This document shows positions 1 to 7,234 of a stretch of DNA of 11,274 nt, one piece after another (within the stretch, counting starts at the first letter, position 1; each line of letters starts with the position of its first letter). A program made the position numbers and the translations under genes. Below the pieces are notes generated by a model. It was not told the origin of the DNA. It worked only from the letters and a program-made list of their open reading frames with translations, and made no database searches. Source of the DNA: an uncultured Oscillospiraceae bacterium (GTDB lineage Bacteria > Bacillota > Clostridia > Oscillospirales > Oscillospiraceae); the NCBI GenBank assembly GCA_944385195.1, contig CALWWH010000087.1, forward strand, positions 1-11,274. Direction: 5' to 3'.

Positions 1-542
1 TAGGCGCAGCGGGTGGGGCAGAAGGGAATGCCCACGTAGACCGACAGCTCCTGGGGCGTCGTGCGCGCCAGGGCGCGTACAGAGGCCTGCCCGCAGTCGG
101 CGCACAGCGCTGCCCGTTCCGGGCTGACACGGTAGGTCTGGCGCAGCTGGCGCTCGGCCTGGCTTCGGCTCTTGCCCTCCAGAAGGGCGGCGGTGGCCAG
201 CTTTGTAGGCCGCACGCCGGACAGGGCGCCCCAGGCCGGGGCCTTGGGCAGAAAGTGCAGGGCACAGTCGTAGTAGCAGCTTTGCAGCAGGCGGCGGCGC
301 AGCCGCTCGTCATCGGTGAGCTTCATGCGCCGCAGAACGCGGTGCCGCTCCCCGCCGATGCACATGCTGGTCACGGCGCTGAGATAGGTTTTGCCGGCGC
401 TGAGGGCAGAGCAGGCCCAGTCCTCCCCAGAGGCAGGCGGCTCATCGGTCATCACCGTGCAGACCGGCAGCTCCGGGAAGAGGCTCAGCTGCAGCTGCTC
501 GATGGCGTAGCGGCTCTGGTGGCCGCGGAGGTAGAGCTTCAT
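1..542 (-). CDS. hemZ: HemZ, coproporphyrinogen dehydrogenase-like radical SAM protein (N-terminal 180 residues)
   Basis: This partial gene runs off the left edge, so the C-terminal two thirds of the protein are missing. HemZ proteins are radical-SAM enzymes of the oxygen-independent coproporphyrinogen III oxidase family, acting in heme precursor metabolism in the cytoplasm. The translation starts MKLYLRGHQSRYAIEQ, typical of HemZ, has the conserved WGALSGVRPTKLA segment at about residues 140-152, and ends in YVGIPFCPTRCA. That last stretch holds the first two cysteines (C175, C179) of the CxxxCxxC iron-sulfur motif; the third falls outside the window. The start ATG overlaps the stop of the upstream MBL gene as ATGA, with AGGAGG seven bases before it, so translation is probably coupled. 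It would be the last gene visible in the recJ-rel operon. The family call is firm. The exact reaction is less so, because the family contains several HemN-like subgroups. Confidence 0.9.
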   Translation of the reverse strand, partial: MKLYLRGHQSRYAIEQLQLSLFPELPVCTVMTDEPPASGEDWACSALSAGKTYLSAVTSMCIGGERHRVLRRMKLTDDERLRRRLLQSCYYDCALHFLPKAPAWGALSGVRPTKLATAALLEGKSRSQAERQLRQTYRVSPERAALCADCGQASVRALARTTPQELSVYVGIPFCPTRCA

Positions 543-1138
543 TGGAGGGCCTCCTGCACAAAGGGGTTGCCTGCCCGCTCGGCCCCGATGGTCGTGGGCG
601 CCGAGTGGCCTGAGAGTACCAGCAGTTCGTCGTCCAGCTCCATCAGCCGGCGCAGGGAGGCGTCCAGCGCTTTGCGGTCACCGCCGGGGAAATCGGTACG
701 GCCCACGCTGCCGGCAAAGAGCGTGTCGCCGGTGAAGAGCACGTCGCCGCAGCGGATGCAGACGGAGCCGGGGGAGTGGCCCGGCGTGCGCAGGATCTCG
801 AAGGTGAGGCCGTCCATGGCCACGGCGCTGCCCTCGTCGTAGTAGCTCAGGGGCTGGGTCAGGTCCATCTTGCCCTGGTGCAGGGGGTTGTCCAGGTCCG
901 CCGGGCAGACCCAGACGCGGACGCCCTCCCCCCGCAGCCCGTCCACACCGCCGATGTGGTCGTAGTGCATATGGGTGAGGAAGATATGGCGCAGGTTCAG
1001 GCCCTTCTGCTGCAATAAGTCGCGGATCTGGCCGGCGTTGCCGCCGGGGTCGACCAGGGCGGCGCTGCCAGTGGTCTCGTCCCAGATGAGATAGCAGCAC
1101 ACCGCCAGGGGGCCTACCTGCATGACCTGGAGCTTCAT
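539..1138 (-). CDS. MBL-fold metallo-hydrolase, glyoxalase II-like
   Basis: A 199-residue metallo-beta-lactamase-fold hydrolase of the small glyoxalase II / YqgX type, expected to be a cytoplasmic dinuclear zinc enzyme. The metal ligands are all visible: THMHYDH at residues 55-61 (H56, H58, D60, H61), H121 in TPGHSPG, D138 in FTGDTLF and H178 in SGHSAPTTIGAE. Length is normal for the short family that lacks the C-terminal glutathione-binding domain of true glyoxalase II, so the physiological thioester substrate is unknown. I chose the second ATG, two codons into the open frame: GGAGG lies seven bases before it but only one base before the upstream ATG, and the chosen ATG forms an ATGA overlap with the dtd stop. 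The downstream hemZ start also overlaps its stop, so dtd, this gene and hemZ form a translationally coupled chain. Confidence 0.9.
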   Translation of the reverse strand: MKLQVMQVGPLAVCCYLIWDETTGSAALVDPGGNAGQIRDLLQQKGLNLRHIFLTHMHYDHIGGVDGLRGEGVRVWVCPADLDNPLHQGKMDLTQPLSYYDEGSAVAMDGLTFEILRTPGHSPGSVCIRCGDVLFTGDTLFAGSVGRTDFPGGDRKALDASLRRLMELDDELLVLSGHSAPTTIGAERAGNPFVQEALQ

Positions 1139-1584
1139 ATCCATTCCTCCGTATCGATGATGAGCGTGACCGGCCCATCGTTTTGGCTGTATACCTGCAT
1201 ATCCGCCCCGAATTGGCCGTGCTGCGGCGGATAGCCCAGAGCGGCGCAGTCGGAGAGAAACTGCTCATAGAGCGGGATGGCGTGGTCCGGGCCTGCGGCG
1301 CGGATAAAGCTGGGGCGGCGGCCCTTCTTGGTGTCGCCGTAGAGGGTGAACTGGCTCACCACCAGCACCTGGCCGCCCACGGACTCCAGCCCGCAGTTCA
1401 TTTTGCCGTTTTCGTCCTCAAAAATCCGCAGGCTGAGGCATTTTTCCGCGAGCTTGCGGCAGATCGCGGGGGTGTCCTCAGGGCTGATGCCCAGTAAGAT
1501 GAGAAATCCCCGCCCAATCTGGCCCACGGTCTGGCCGCCAATGGCGACCGAGGCCGAGGCCACGCGAGTTAAAACAGCGCGCAT
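1135..1584 (-). CDS. dtd: D-aminoacyl-tRNA deacylase Dtd
   Basis: Dtd removes D-amino acids (and glycine mis-attached to tRNA-Ala) from tRNAs in the cytoplasm, protecting translation from wrong-chirality residues. The 149-residue product is full length for the bacterial family. It begins MRAVLTRVASASVAI, carries the SQFTLYGD motif with the conserved Thr80 at residues 77-84, the KKGRRPSF segment at 86-93, and the Gly-cisPro motif in NDGPVT (G137-P138) that enforces chiral proofreading. AGGAGG lies ten bases before the ATG. The stop overlaps the start of the MBL gene (ATGA), and the gene is 56 bases downstream of rel, separated by a small GC-rich hairpin. The rel-dtd pairing is common in Firmicutes, so the call is secure. 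Confidence 0.97.
   Translation of the reverse strand: MRAVLTRVASASVAIGGQTVGQIGRGFLILLGISPEDTPAICRKLAEKCLSLRIFEDENGKMNCGLESVGGQVLVVSQFTLYGDTKKGRRPSFIRAAGPDHAIPLYEQFLSDCAALGYPPQHGQFGADMQVYSQNDGPVTLIIDTEEWI
1145..1150 (-). promoter_or_regulatory. Ribosome binding site deciding the MBL gene start
   Basis: On the minus strand GGAGGA is followed by ATGGATATG. GGAGG is seven bases from the second ATG (1138) but only one base from the first (1144), so initiation at 1138 is far more likely. The site lies inside the 3' end of dtd. Confidence 0.7.
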
Positions 1585-1612
1585 GGTGTTTGTACCTCCT
1601 GTGTGGTAGTGG

Positions 1613-1628
1613 GCGGGCGCCTGCCCGC
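1613..1628 (-). repeat. GC hairpin between rel and dtd
   Basis: Perfect 6-bp inverted repeat, GCGGGC and GCCCGC, around a four-base loop in the 56-base rel-dtd gap. There is no T-tract, so it is not a standard terminator. It could stabilise or process the message between the two genes, or be chance in GC-rich DNA. Confidence 0.4.
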
Positions 1629-1640
1629 TCCGGCGCGCCC

Positions 1641-3809
1641 TCAGGCCCTGCCCCGGCGGATCTTGCGCACACCTTTGATGGTGCTAAGGCGCCTCTGCAC
1701 CGCCTCCAGGTCGGCGGTGTCCCGGATCTCGAAGGTCAGCGACACGATGCCGCGGCCGTCGCCCAGAGAGCGGCCCGAGAGCTCGGAGACGTGGAGCTTT
1801 TGCCCCGCCAGAACCGTCGCCACATCCAAAACCAGGTTGTCCCGGTCACTGACTTCCAGCTCCAGCGAAGTGCTGAAGCGCTCGTCCTGGCTGCCGGACC
1901 AGTGAACCTGGACCCAGCGGCCGTCTTTGTTGTCCTTGGCGCCGGCCGCGTTGGGGCAGTCCTGCCGGTGGACGGAGATGCCAAAGCCCTTGGTGATGAA
2001 GCCGACGATGGCATCGCCCGGCACGGGAGTGCAGCAGCGGGCAAATTTGACCATGCAGCGGTCCATGCCCTCGACGATGACGCCCGATTCGTTCTTGCGG
2101 GCAGTGGTGTGGATCTGGGTGAGGAGCTTCTCATTCTGCGGGGGAGCCTTGTGCATCCGCTGCAAATCGTCGCGGATGCGGTTGACGGCCTTGAGCGCCG
2201 TCATGCCCCCGTAGCCGATGGCGGCGTAGACGTCTTCGATGCTGCTCTGGGAGAGCTTTTGCAGCAGCGCCTTCTCGATCTCGGGGTCTGAGAGCACCGA
2301 AGGGTTGTAGCCCGCGTGCCGCAGCTCCGACTCAAAGCTGGCCTTGCCGTGGGCGATATTCTCCTCCCGCCGCTCCTTCTTGAACCACTGCTTGATCTTG
2401 ATGCGCGAGCTGTTGCTCTTGCACAGGTTCAGCCAGTCCCGGCTGGGGCCCTTGGCGGTGTTGGAGGTCAGGATCTCCACGATGTCTCCGTTTTCCAGGC
2501 GGGTGTCGATGCCCACCATGCGGGAGTTGACCTTTGCCCCCACCATGCGGTTGCCCACGGCGGAGTGGATGGCATAGACAAAGTCGATGGGGGTCGACCC
2601 GGCGGGCAGGCTGATGACCTTGCCCTTGGGGGTGAAGACGAAGACCTCGTCGTTGAACATGTCGATCTTCAGCGAGCTGATAAAGTCCTCGGCGTCGGTA
2701 TCCTGCTGGTTTTCCAGCAGCCGGCGCACCCACTCATAGTCCTCCTCGCCGGTTTTGACCCCGTCTTTGTACTTCCAGTGGGCGGCAACGCCGTACTCCG
2801 CCACCTGATGCATCTGCCAGGTGCGGATCTGCACCTCGAAGGGGATGCCGTCCCGGCCGATGACGGTGGTGTGAAGGCTCTGGTACATATTGGGCTTGGG
2901 GGTGGAGATATAGTCCTTAAACCGGCCCGGAATCAGGTTGTACAGGTCGTGAACCTGGCCCAGGGCGGTGTAGCAGTCGGCAATGTCGTCGACGATGATG
3001 CGGAAGGCGTACAGGTCGTAGACCCCGTCGAGCTGCGCGTTTTGGTTATACATATTGCGGTAGATGGAGTCGATGTGTTTGATGCGCCCGTAGATGGTGC
3101 AGTGGATGCCCATGTCGGCCATGCGCTTGGTAAGCGTCTCCTGGACATTGGCCATGAAAGCCTCGCTGCTGGCCTGCTTGGCGCTGAGCTGATCGGTGAT
3201 CTCCTGATACCCAACGGGGTCCAGATAGCGCAGGGAGATGTCCTCCAGCTCCCACTTCACGCGCTGCATCCCCAGCCGGTGGGCCAGCGGCGCATAGATC
3301 TCCATGGTCTCCAGGCTCTTGGAGCGCTGCTTCTCCGGGGTCTGGAACTGCATCGTGCGCATGTTGTGCAGCCGGTCGGCGATCTTGATGAGGATCACGC
3401 GGATGTCGTGGCTCATGGCCATGAACATCTTGCGCAGGTTCTCCATTTGCTCGTCGGCCTGGGTGGAGAAGTTCGCCCGGGTCAGCTTTGTGACGCCCTC
3501 GACCAATTCTGCCACCTTGGGGCCAAACAGTTTGGTCAGCTCGTCGTTGGAGGTCTGGGTGTCCTCGATGGTGTCGTGCAGCAGGGCTGCCAGAATGGTG
3601 TCCGGGTCATCCAGACCCATCTCTGCCACAATGGTAGCCGTGGCCAGGGGGTGTATGACGTAGAGAGAGACCTTATCTTTGCGGTAGAGTCCGTGGTGCT
3701 TGTCGGCGGCGAAGTAGTATGCCAGCTCCAGCGTTTCCATATCCAGACTGGGGGCATACCTGTGCACTGCCTCCTGCAGATTCTTATAATATACCGGTGC
3801 CAGATCCAT
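1641..3809 (-). CDS. rel: Bifunctional (p)ppGpp synthetase/hydrolase, RelA/SpoT family
   Basis: A 722-residue long-form RSH enzyme that makes (p)ppGpp from ATP plus GDP/GTP on stalled ribosomes and also hydrolyses it, setting the stringent response. All domains are present. The HD hydrolase domain has H53, H78-D79 with ED at 82-83, and D145 in IADRLHNM, so hydrolysis should be active. The synthetase domain spans about 235-350, with RIKHIDSIY at 242-250, RFKD at 296-299, PKPNMYQSLHT at 304-314 and EVQIRT at 325-330. RFKD (the RXKD signature) marks bifunctional Rel rather than synthetase-only RelA, which carries EXDD. A TGS domain (about 388-448), the zinc-finger/RIS region with C585, C592, C593 and C618, and a C-terminal ACT domain (about 648-720) follow. 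The start is the ATG at 3809; AAAGGA lies 12 bases upstream, rather far. It sits 30 bases after the hydrolase gene in the recJ operon. Confidence 0.97.
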   Translation of the reverse strand: MDLAPVYYKNLQEAVHRYAPSLDMETLELAYYFAADKHHGLYRKDKVSLYVIHPLATATIVAEMGLDDPDTILAALLHDTIEDTQTSNDELTKLFGPKVAELVEGVTKLTRANFSTQADEQMENLRKMFMAMSHDIRVILIKIADRLHNMRTMQFQTPEKQRSKSLETMEIYAPLAHRLGMQRVKWELEDISLRYLDPVGYQEITDQLSAKQASSEAFMANVQETLTKRMADMGIHCTIYGRIKHIDSIYRNMYNQNAQLDGVYDLYAFRIIVDDIADCYTALGQVHDLYNLIPGRFKDYISTPKPNMYQSLHTTVIGRDGIPFEVQIRTWQMHQVAEYGVAAHWKYKDGVKTGEEDYEWVRRLLENQQDTDAEDFISSLKIDMFNDEVFVFTPKGKVISLPAGSTPIDFVYAIHSAVGNRMVGAKVNSRMVGIDTRLENGDIVEILTSNTAKGPSRDWLNLCKSNSSRIKIKQWFKKERREENIAHGKASFESELRHAGYNPSVLSDPEIEKALLQKLSQSSIEDVYAAIGYGGMTALKAVNRIRDDLQRMHKAPPQNEKLLTQIHTTARKNESGVIVEGMDRCMVKFARCCTPVPGDAIVGFITKGFGISVHRQDCPNAAGAKDNKDGRWVQVHWSGSQDERFSTSLELEVSDRDNLVLDVATVLAGQKLHVSELSGRSLGDGRGIVSLTFEIRDTADLEAVQRRLSTIKGVRKIRRGRA

Positions 3810-3839
3810 GGACTGTCACCATCCTTTCTGCGCGTGCGC

Positions 3840-4718
3840 TTATGCCTGCCTTGCGAAGACGCGCTCGAGCCAGTTCAGGGACATCTGCGGCCAGGCGGCG
3901 GTGTTGGCACAGACGTGCAGGGGCGTTTGGCTCAGCTCAGGGTCGAAGTTCATCGCCACGCAGCGCTCGTCGTCGCTAAAGTAGTGAATCTCAAACTCGG
4001 TGTGGTATTTTTTCAAGGCCATGGCGTACTCCCAGGCGCTGCCGGGGGCGTCCTGGATGGTCTGCCACAAAAACGCGGGCGGCGTCATCTCGTTGACGGC
4101 CTTGTGGGAGGTCAGGGAGGGAATGTCGCCGAAAAAGCTGCCCGGCGCATCCAGCAGCGCCCAGCCGCCGACGGTACGGTTTTTGATGCCTTCCTCCATC
4201 TTGGCGCGGATCTCGGGCGGCATCTTATCCAGATTCTGCCCGAAGTCCTCAAAGGTCGTCGGCGTGTAGCCGGTGACGGTGGCGCAGACGGCGTTGCCGC
4301 CCTCGGGGACGCCGGTGCCTTCGCGGCTGATGGGCAGGTGGTAGTGGGTGGCGAACATAGTTACCACATGCGCCCCGGCGGAGAACCCATTGAGGACGAT
4401 GCGCGCCGGGTCGACGCCATAGTCGGCGGCGTTGCAGCGGACTTCCCACACCGCCCGGGAGACCTCATGCAGCAGATCCGGGTACTTGCAGGCATCGCCG
4501 ACAGTATAGTTGACCAAAAAGGTCTGATAGCCGTGAGCGTCATAGTAGCGGCAGATGGGCTCTGCCTCGGCGGGGCTTAGAAAGCGCATGGCGCCGCCGG
4601 GAAAGACCAGCATCGCAGGCTTCCCTGCGGCGCCAGCTCTGGCATAGACCTCCAGCGTTGCGGCGGGGTTGCTGTCAGAGATGGGCACGGTCTTTTGGAG
4701 GGTCAGTTTGGGCAGCAT
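3840..4718 (-). CDS. Alpha/beta hydrolase, esterase/lipase-like, in the usual apt position
   Basis: A 292-residue alpha/beta-hydrolase-fold protein resembling the small BD-FAE / acetyl-esterase type. No signal peptide is seen, so it is probably cytoplasmic. Visible elements are the oxyanion-hole loop VFPGGAM at 38-44, the nucleophile elbow GFSAG with Ser113 at 111-115, and the late strand PAFLWQTIQD where D223 matches the usual acid. The family's FPxGxHG motif, which supplies the catalytic His, aligns with FSDDERC at 247-253 and has Arg252 in the His position. H268 further on could compensate, or the protein may be inactive. The start has AAAGGAG seven bases upstream and is two bases after the recJ stop, so it is co-translated with recJ. 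Bacillus has apt between recJ and relA; here this unrelated gene holds the slot. The substrate is unknown. Confidence 0.85.
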   Translation of the reverse strand: MLPKLTLQKTVPISDSNPAATLEVYARAGAAGKPAMLVFPGGAMRFLSPAEAEPICRYYDAHGYQTFLVNYTVGDACKYPDLLHEVSRAVWEVRCNAADYGVDPARIVLNGFSAGAHVVTMFATHYHLPISREGTGVPEGGNAVCATVTGYTPTTFEDFGQNLDKMPPEIRAKMEEGIKNRTVGGWALLDAPGSFFGDIPSLTSHKAVNEMTPPAFLWQTIQDAPGSAWEYAMALKKYHTEFEIHYFSDDERCVAMNFDPELSQTPLHVCANTAAWPQMSLNWLERVFARQA

Positions 4719-4720
4719 GG

Positions 4721-6787
4721 TTATTCTCCTTTGCAGTACGCCTGAAGGCGCATCATGATATGGGATGTATTCAGATCCACCCGGCCGTTGGTGGCCTTGA
4801 TGAGAATCTCATATTGTTCCTGCTTGCGGCGGATGCCGAGTAGGCCGCACTCCTGGAAGACGTCCAGGCAGACCCGGGTGCGCATATAGCTTACCGGCTG
4901 GCCTGTGCAGCGGGAGAGCTTCCGGGCCAGGCAGTCCGGGTGTTCCAACAGGCTGCTGTCGATGGCGTTGGCCTTGAGGTAGCGCCACAGAGCCACGAAG
5001 TCCGCCCGGGACGGCAGCAATTCGGCTGCTTCGGTGGGCGTCAGCGCGCCCCCCTCCCGCTGCCGCTGGTAAAGCGCCAGCTCCGTCTGGCAGGCGCTGC
5101 GCTCAGCGTCCGCAGGACGCAGGTCGACCAGCTGCAGCTGCACGCTGCGCACGCCTCGGTAATCGTTGATCTGCGGCAGGCCGGCTACGTCGATCACATC
5201 GCCGGGGGCGACGCCGGCTTTGGCACTGGTCATGGAGAAGAAAATGGCGTTGATGGGCAGATCCCCCAGCATCAGGCGCATCCGCAGATGCTTGCCGCCG
5301 CCTACCTCACCGGCCTGGGATACTGACAGCCCGCGGATACAGACCATGGGCCGCGGGCACTCGGTGCCGCAGGGCTCCAGAGCCGACAGCGCCTCCACCT
5401 GCTCCAGGGTCAGCAGACGGGGATCGTCGACGCAGCAGTCCAGCTGCAATGCAGGCTCTGCGGCGCCCTGGGCGCGGTAGGCCCGCACCCGCTCGGCCAG
5501 GGCCTGGCGAAAGGCGTCGATGTTGTCCTTGCGGATGGTGAAGCCCGCTGCCAGCTGATGGCCGCCGTAGCGCTCGAGCAGCGGGGCCAGCTCCCGCAGC
5601 GCGTCGATGATGGGGAAACCGCCGTAGCTGCGGCTGCTGGCCTTGCCCACCTCCCCGTCCAGACAGATGAGGCAGGCGGGGCATTTATACTCCTCGCTCA
5701 GCCGTGAGGCGACAATGCCCACCACGCCCTGGTGCCAATGACTGTCCGCCAGGACGATCACGTCGGGCTTTTGGCTGCCGATCATCTTTCGCGCGGCGGC
5801 GTAGATCGACTGTTCGATATTCTGACGCTCTTTGTTAAGACCGCAGAGGGTTGTCGCCAGCGCTGCTGCTTCGATTGGATCGCTGGTCATGAGCAATTGC
5901 AGCGCTACAGGCACCTGCCCCATGCGGCCGGCCGCGTTGATGCGCGGAGCGAGGATGTAGCCGATGGTGGTTGTTGTGATGGTCTGGGCCGAGGCGCTGC
6001 TCTGCCCCAGCAGGGCCAGAATGCCTACCCGGGGGTGCTGCCGCAGGGCATCGATGCCTTGGCAGACAATGGCCCGGTTCTCCTCCAGCAGCGGCATGAC
6101 ATCCGCCACAGTGCCCATGGCCAGCAGGTCACAGAAACGGCCCAGAAGCTGCTCCTGCTCGCCCTCCACGGCGGCGGCCAGCTTGAAGGCTACCCCGACG
6201 CCGGCCAGGCCCTTGAAGGGATAGCTGTCGTCTGGACGGTGGGGGTCAACGACAGCGATGGCGTCCGGCAGCTCACTGCCGCAGGCGTGGTGGTCGGTGA
6301 TGACCAGGTCAATGCCAATTTCGCGGCAGAAAGCCGCCTCTTCAATGGCGGTGATGCCGCAGTCGACGGTGATGACCAGGCGCACGCCCTCGTCCCTTAG
6401 CAGCTCTAGTGCCGCATTGGACAGGCCGTAGCCCTCGTCCAGCCGCCCGGGGATATAGCTCGTCACGTCCCCGCCGCTGCTGCGCAGATACTCCACCAAC
6501 AGACAGGTGGCGGTGATGCCGTCCACGTCATAGTCGCCAAAGACACAGATGCGCTCCCGTCGCTCCAGTGCCAGCCGTACCCGGTCCCGGGCGGGGCGCA
6601 TATCACGCATCAAAAGCGGATCTGGCAAGGGTGCTTCGACGCTGTGCAAAAACTCCATGGCCAGCGCCGGCGTGTCAAAGCCGCGGGCCGCCAAAATATG
6701 CGCCAGCAGTACCGGGATGCCCTCCCGCTGCAGCGCATCGACGGCAGCCGGAGCTGCGGTGCCGATCTGCCAGGTTGGATATTTCAT
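4721..6787 (-). CDS. recJ: Single-stranded-DNA-specific exonuclease RecJ
   Basis: RecJ degrades single-stranded DNA 5' to 3' in recombinational and mismatch repair, using Mn/Mg ions. The 688-residue product has the DHH-family motifs in order: DYDVDG at 85-90, VDCG at 141-144, DHH at 165-167 (ITDHHACG), D180, NAAGRMG at 284-290, then the DHHA1 half with the SRS loop at 385-387 and GGHQLAAG at 408-415. An OB-like segment (about 475-555) and a C-terminal extension of about 130 residues follow, as in Firmicute RecJ proteins, which are longer than the 577-residue E. coli enzyme. I start it at 6787: GGGAGG lies seven bases before that ATG, whereas the in-frame ATG seven codons upstream lies before this site. 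It is the first gene after a strong promoter and overlaps nothing upstream. Confidence 0.96.
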   Translation of the reverse strand: MKYPTWQIGTAAPAAVDALQREGIPVLLAHILAARGFDTPALAMEFLHSVEAPLPDPLLMRDMRPARDRVRLALERRERICVFGDYDVDGITATCLLVEYLRSSGGDVTSYIPGRLDEGYGLSNAALELLRDEGVRLVITVDCGITAIEEAAFCREIGIDLVITDHHACGSELPDAIAVVDPHRPDDSYPFKGLAGVGVAFKLAAAVEGEQEQLLGRFCDLLAMGTVADVMPLLEENRAIVCQGIDALRQHPRVGILALLGQSSASAQTITTTTIGYILAPRINAAGRMGQVPVALQLLMTSDPIEAAALATTLCGLNKERQNIEQSIYAAARKMIGSQKPDVIVLADSHWHQGVVGIVASRLSEEYKCPACLICLDGEVGKASSRSYGGFPIIDALRELAPLLERYGGHQLAAGFTIRKDNIDAFRQALAERVRAYRAQGAAEPALQLDCCVDDPRLLTLEQVEALSALEPCGTECPRPMVCIRGLSVSQAGEVGGGKHLRMRLMLGDLPINAIFFSMTSAKAGVAPGDVIDVAGLPQINDYRGVRSVQLQLVDLRPADAERSACQTELALYQRQREGGALTPTEAAELLPSRADFVALWRYLKANAIDSSLLEHPDCLARKLSRCTGQPVSYMRTRVCLDVFQECGLLGIRRKQEQYEILIKATNGRVDLNTSHIMMRLQAYCKGE

Positions 6788-6794
6788 GCCTGCG

Positions 6795-6800
6795 CCTCCC
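6795..6800 (-). promoter_or_regulatory. Ribosome binding site deciding the recJ start
   Basis: GGGAGG on the minus strand with a seven-base spacer to the ATG at 6787. The ATG codons at 6808 and 6802, in the same frame and further upstream, have no purine-rich site at a usable distance. Confidence 0.7.
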
Positions 6801-6834
6801 ATGGACATAAGTCCCCAGTTTAGTGTTACCTTAT

Positions 6835-6863
6835 ATTATATCAAACACAGGCGCCGTTGACAA
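6835..6863 (-). promoter_or_regulatory. Sigma-A promoter of the recJ-rel-hemZ operon
   Basis: On the minus strand, TTGTCA (6863-6858) is separated by exactly 17 bases from a perfect TATAAT (6840-6835). Transcription should start near 6828, giving a short 5' leader of about 40 bases before recJ. No other convincing promoter is seen on this strand down to 539, so the six genes probably share it. Confidence 0.85.
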
Positions 6864-6921
6864 GTGAAACCTGGAAAAGGAAGAGTCAGGGCGGGTATTT
6901 TCCTCTCACGTCAACACTCAA

Positions 6922-6972
6922 TCACAGCTTCTGGGCCAGCAGCCAGACGGTTCGCGGTATGTGATATAATCT
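6922..6972 (-). pseudogene. Possible C-terminal remnant of a SAM-dependent methyltransferase gene
   Basis: The minus strand reads RLYHIPRTVWLLAQKL followed by TGA at 6924-6922, with a TAA immediately upstream at 6975-6973. A tail of the IPRxVWLLAxK kind is, from memory, typical of the C-terminus of small class I SAM-dependent methyltransferases in Clostridia. Only 17 codons are present, and the match ends where the AT-rich island begins. This would fit a gene whose body was replaced by other DNA. The stretch is so short that chance is a real possibility. Confidence 0.25.
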
Positions 6973-7016
6973 TTAAATAATAGAGACAAAATAAATTCTA
7001 TGAAATATATAAATAC

Positions 7017-7032
7017 TTAGAAAATATTCTAA
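7017..7032. repeat. Perfect inverted repeat TTAGAA-N4-TTCTAA
   Basis: Six-base arms around AATA inside the AT-rich spacer. It has the size of a dimeric-regulator operator, but nothing links it to a particular protein, and such repeats arise readily in AT-rich DNA. Confidence 0.35.
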
Positions 7033-7123
7033 TCCATTTCAAAAAAATTACAAGAGGCTACGTTTTGTGGTGCCGCGCAGGAGGGAGATGTTTTTTGAGG
7101 ATACTGTCCATTTATCTTGTAAT

Positions 7124-7145
7124 AGGATGTAAAATATCCTTTTTT
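7124..7145 (+). terminator. Weak rho-independent terminator-like hairpin
   Basis: AGGATGT pairs with ATATCCT (seven pairs, one G-U) around an AAA loop and runs into TTTTT. The AT-rich stem makes it weak. It would stop rightward transcripts entering from the left, insulating the promoter at 7200. Confidence 0.35.
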
Positions 7146-7199
7146 CATTAAAAAACTCACTATTGAATGAAAATATCTTCGTTTTTTAATACCCAACCA

Positions 7200-7228
7200 T
7201 TGACATCCTGGAAAAATCATGGTATACT
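7200..7228 (+). promoter_or_regulatory. Near-consensus extended -10 promoter of the small-protein/PadR unit
   Basis: Consensus TTGACA (7200-7205), a 17-base spacer, and TATACT (7223-7228) preceded by TGG, an extended -10 element. Transcription should begin near 7235. This is the strongest promoter in the window, which suggests a highly expressed or tightly repressed unit. The GTATAC palindrome at the -10 is a possible regulator target, but I have no direct evidence for an operator. Confidence 0.85.
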
Positions 7229-7234
7229 AATTTT

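Larger units (their letters stand above)
6864..7199. other. Divergent intergenic spacer with AT-rich island, no convincing gene
   Basis: This stretch separates the divergent recJ and PadR units. The left part (to about 6960) is mixed in composition and may hold a short gene remnant. From about 6961 the DNA becomes strikingly AT-rich, unlike the rest of the window, interrupted by a GC-richer patch near 7055-7085. It contains short inverted repeats and homopolymer runs. No open frame here has both a ribosome binding site and recognisable protein character. It may be old mobile-element or horizontally acquired DNA, or simply regulatory spacer. Confidence 0.6.

Noticed and set aside
2316..4580. 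754-codon plus-strand open frame opposite rel and the hydrolase
   Set aside because: It is antisense to rel and the hydrolase, whose domains and catalytic motifs are unambiguous. Its composition (runs of L, G, V, H, D) is the typical shadow of a GC-rich gene.
6942..6970. Plus-strand promoter ending in TATAAT at 6965-6970
   Set aside because: The -10 and its TG extension are good, but the -35 region (GCCAGA) does not fit and no gene follows. It is not listed as a feature, only mentioned with the island.
7029..7220. 63-codon minus-strand frame in the AT-rich spacer
   Set aside because: There is no ribosome binding site before its ATG, it has no recognisable domain, and its start overlaps the plus-strand promoter.
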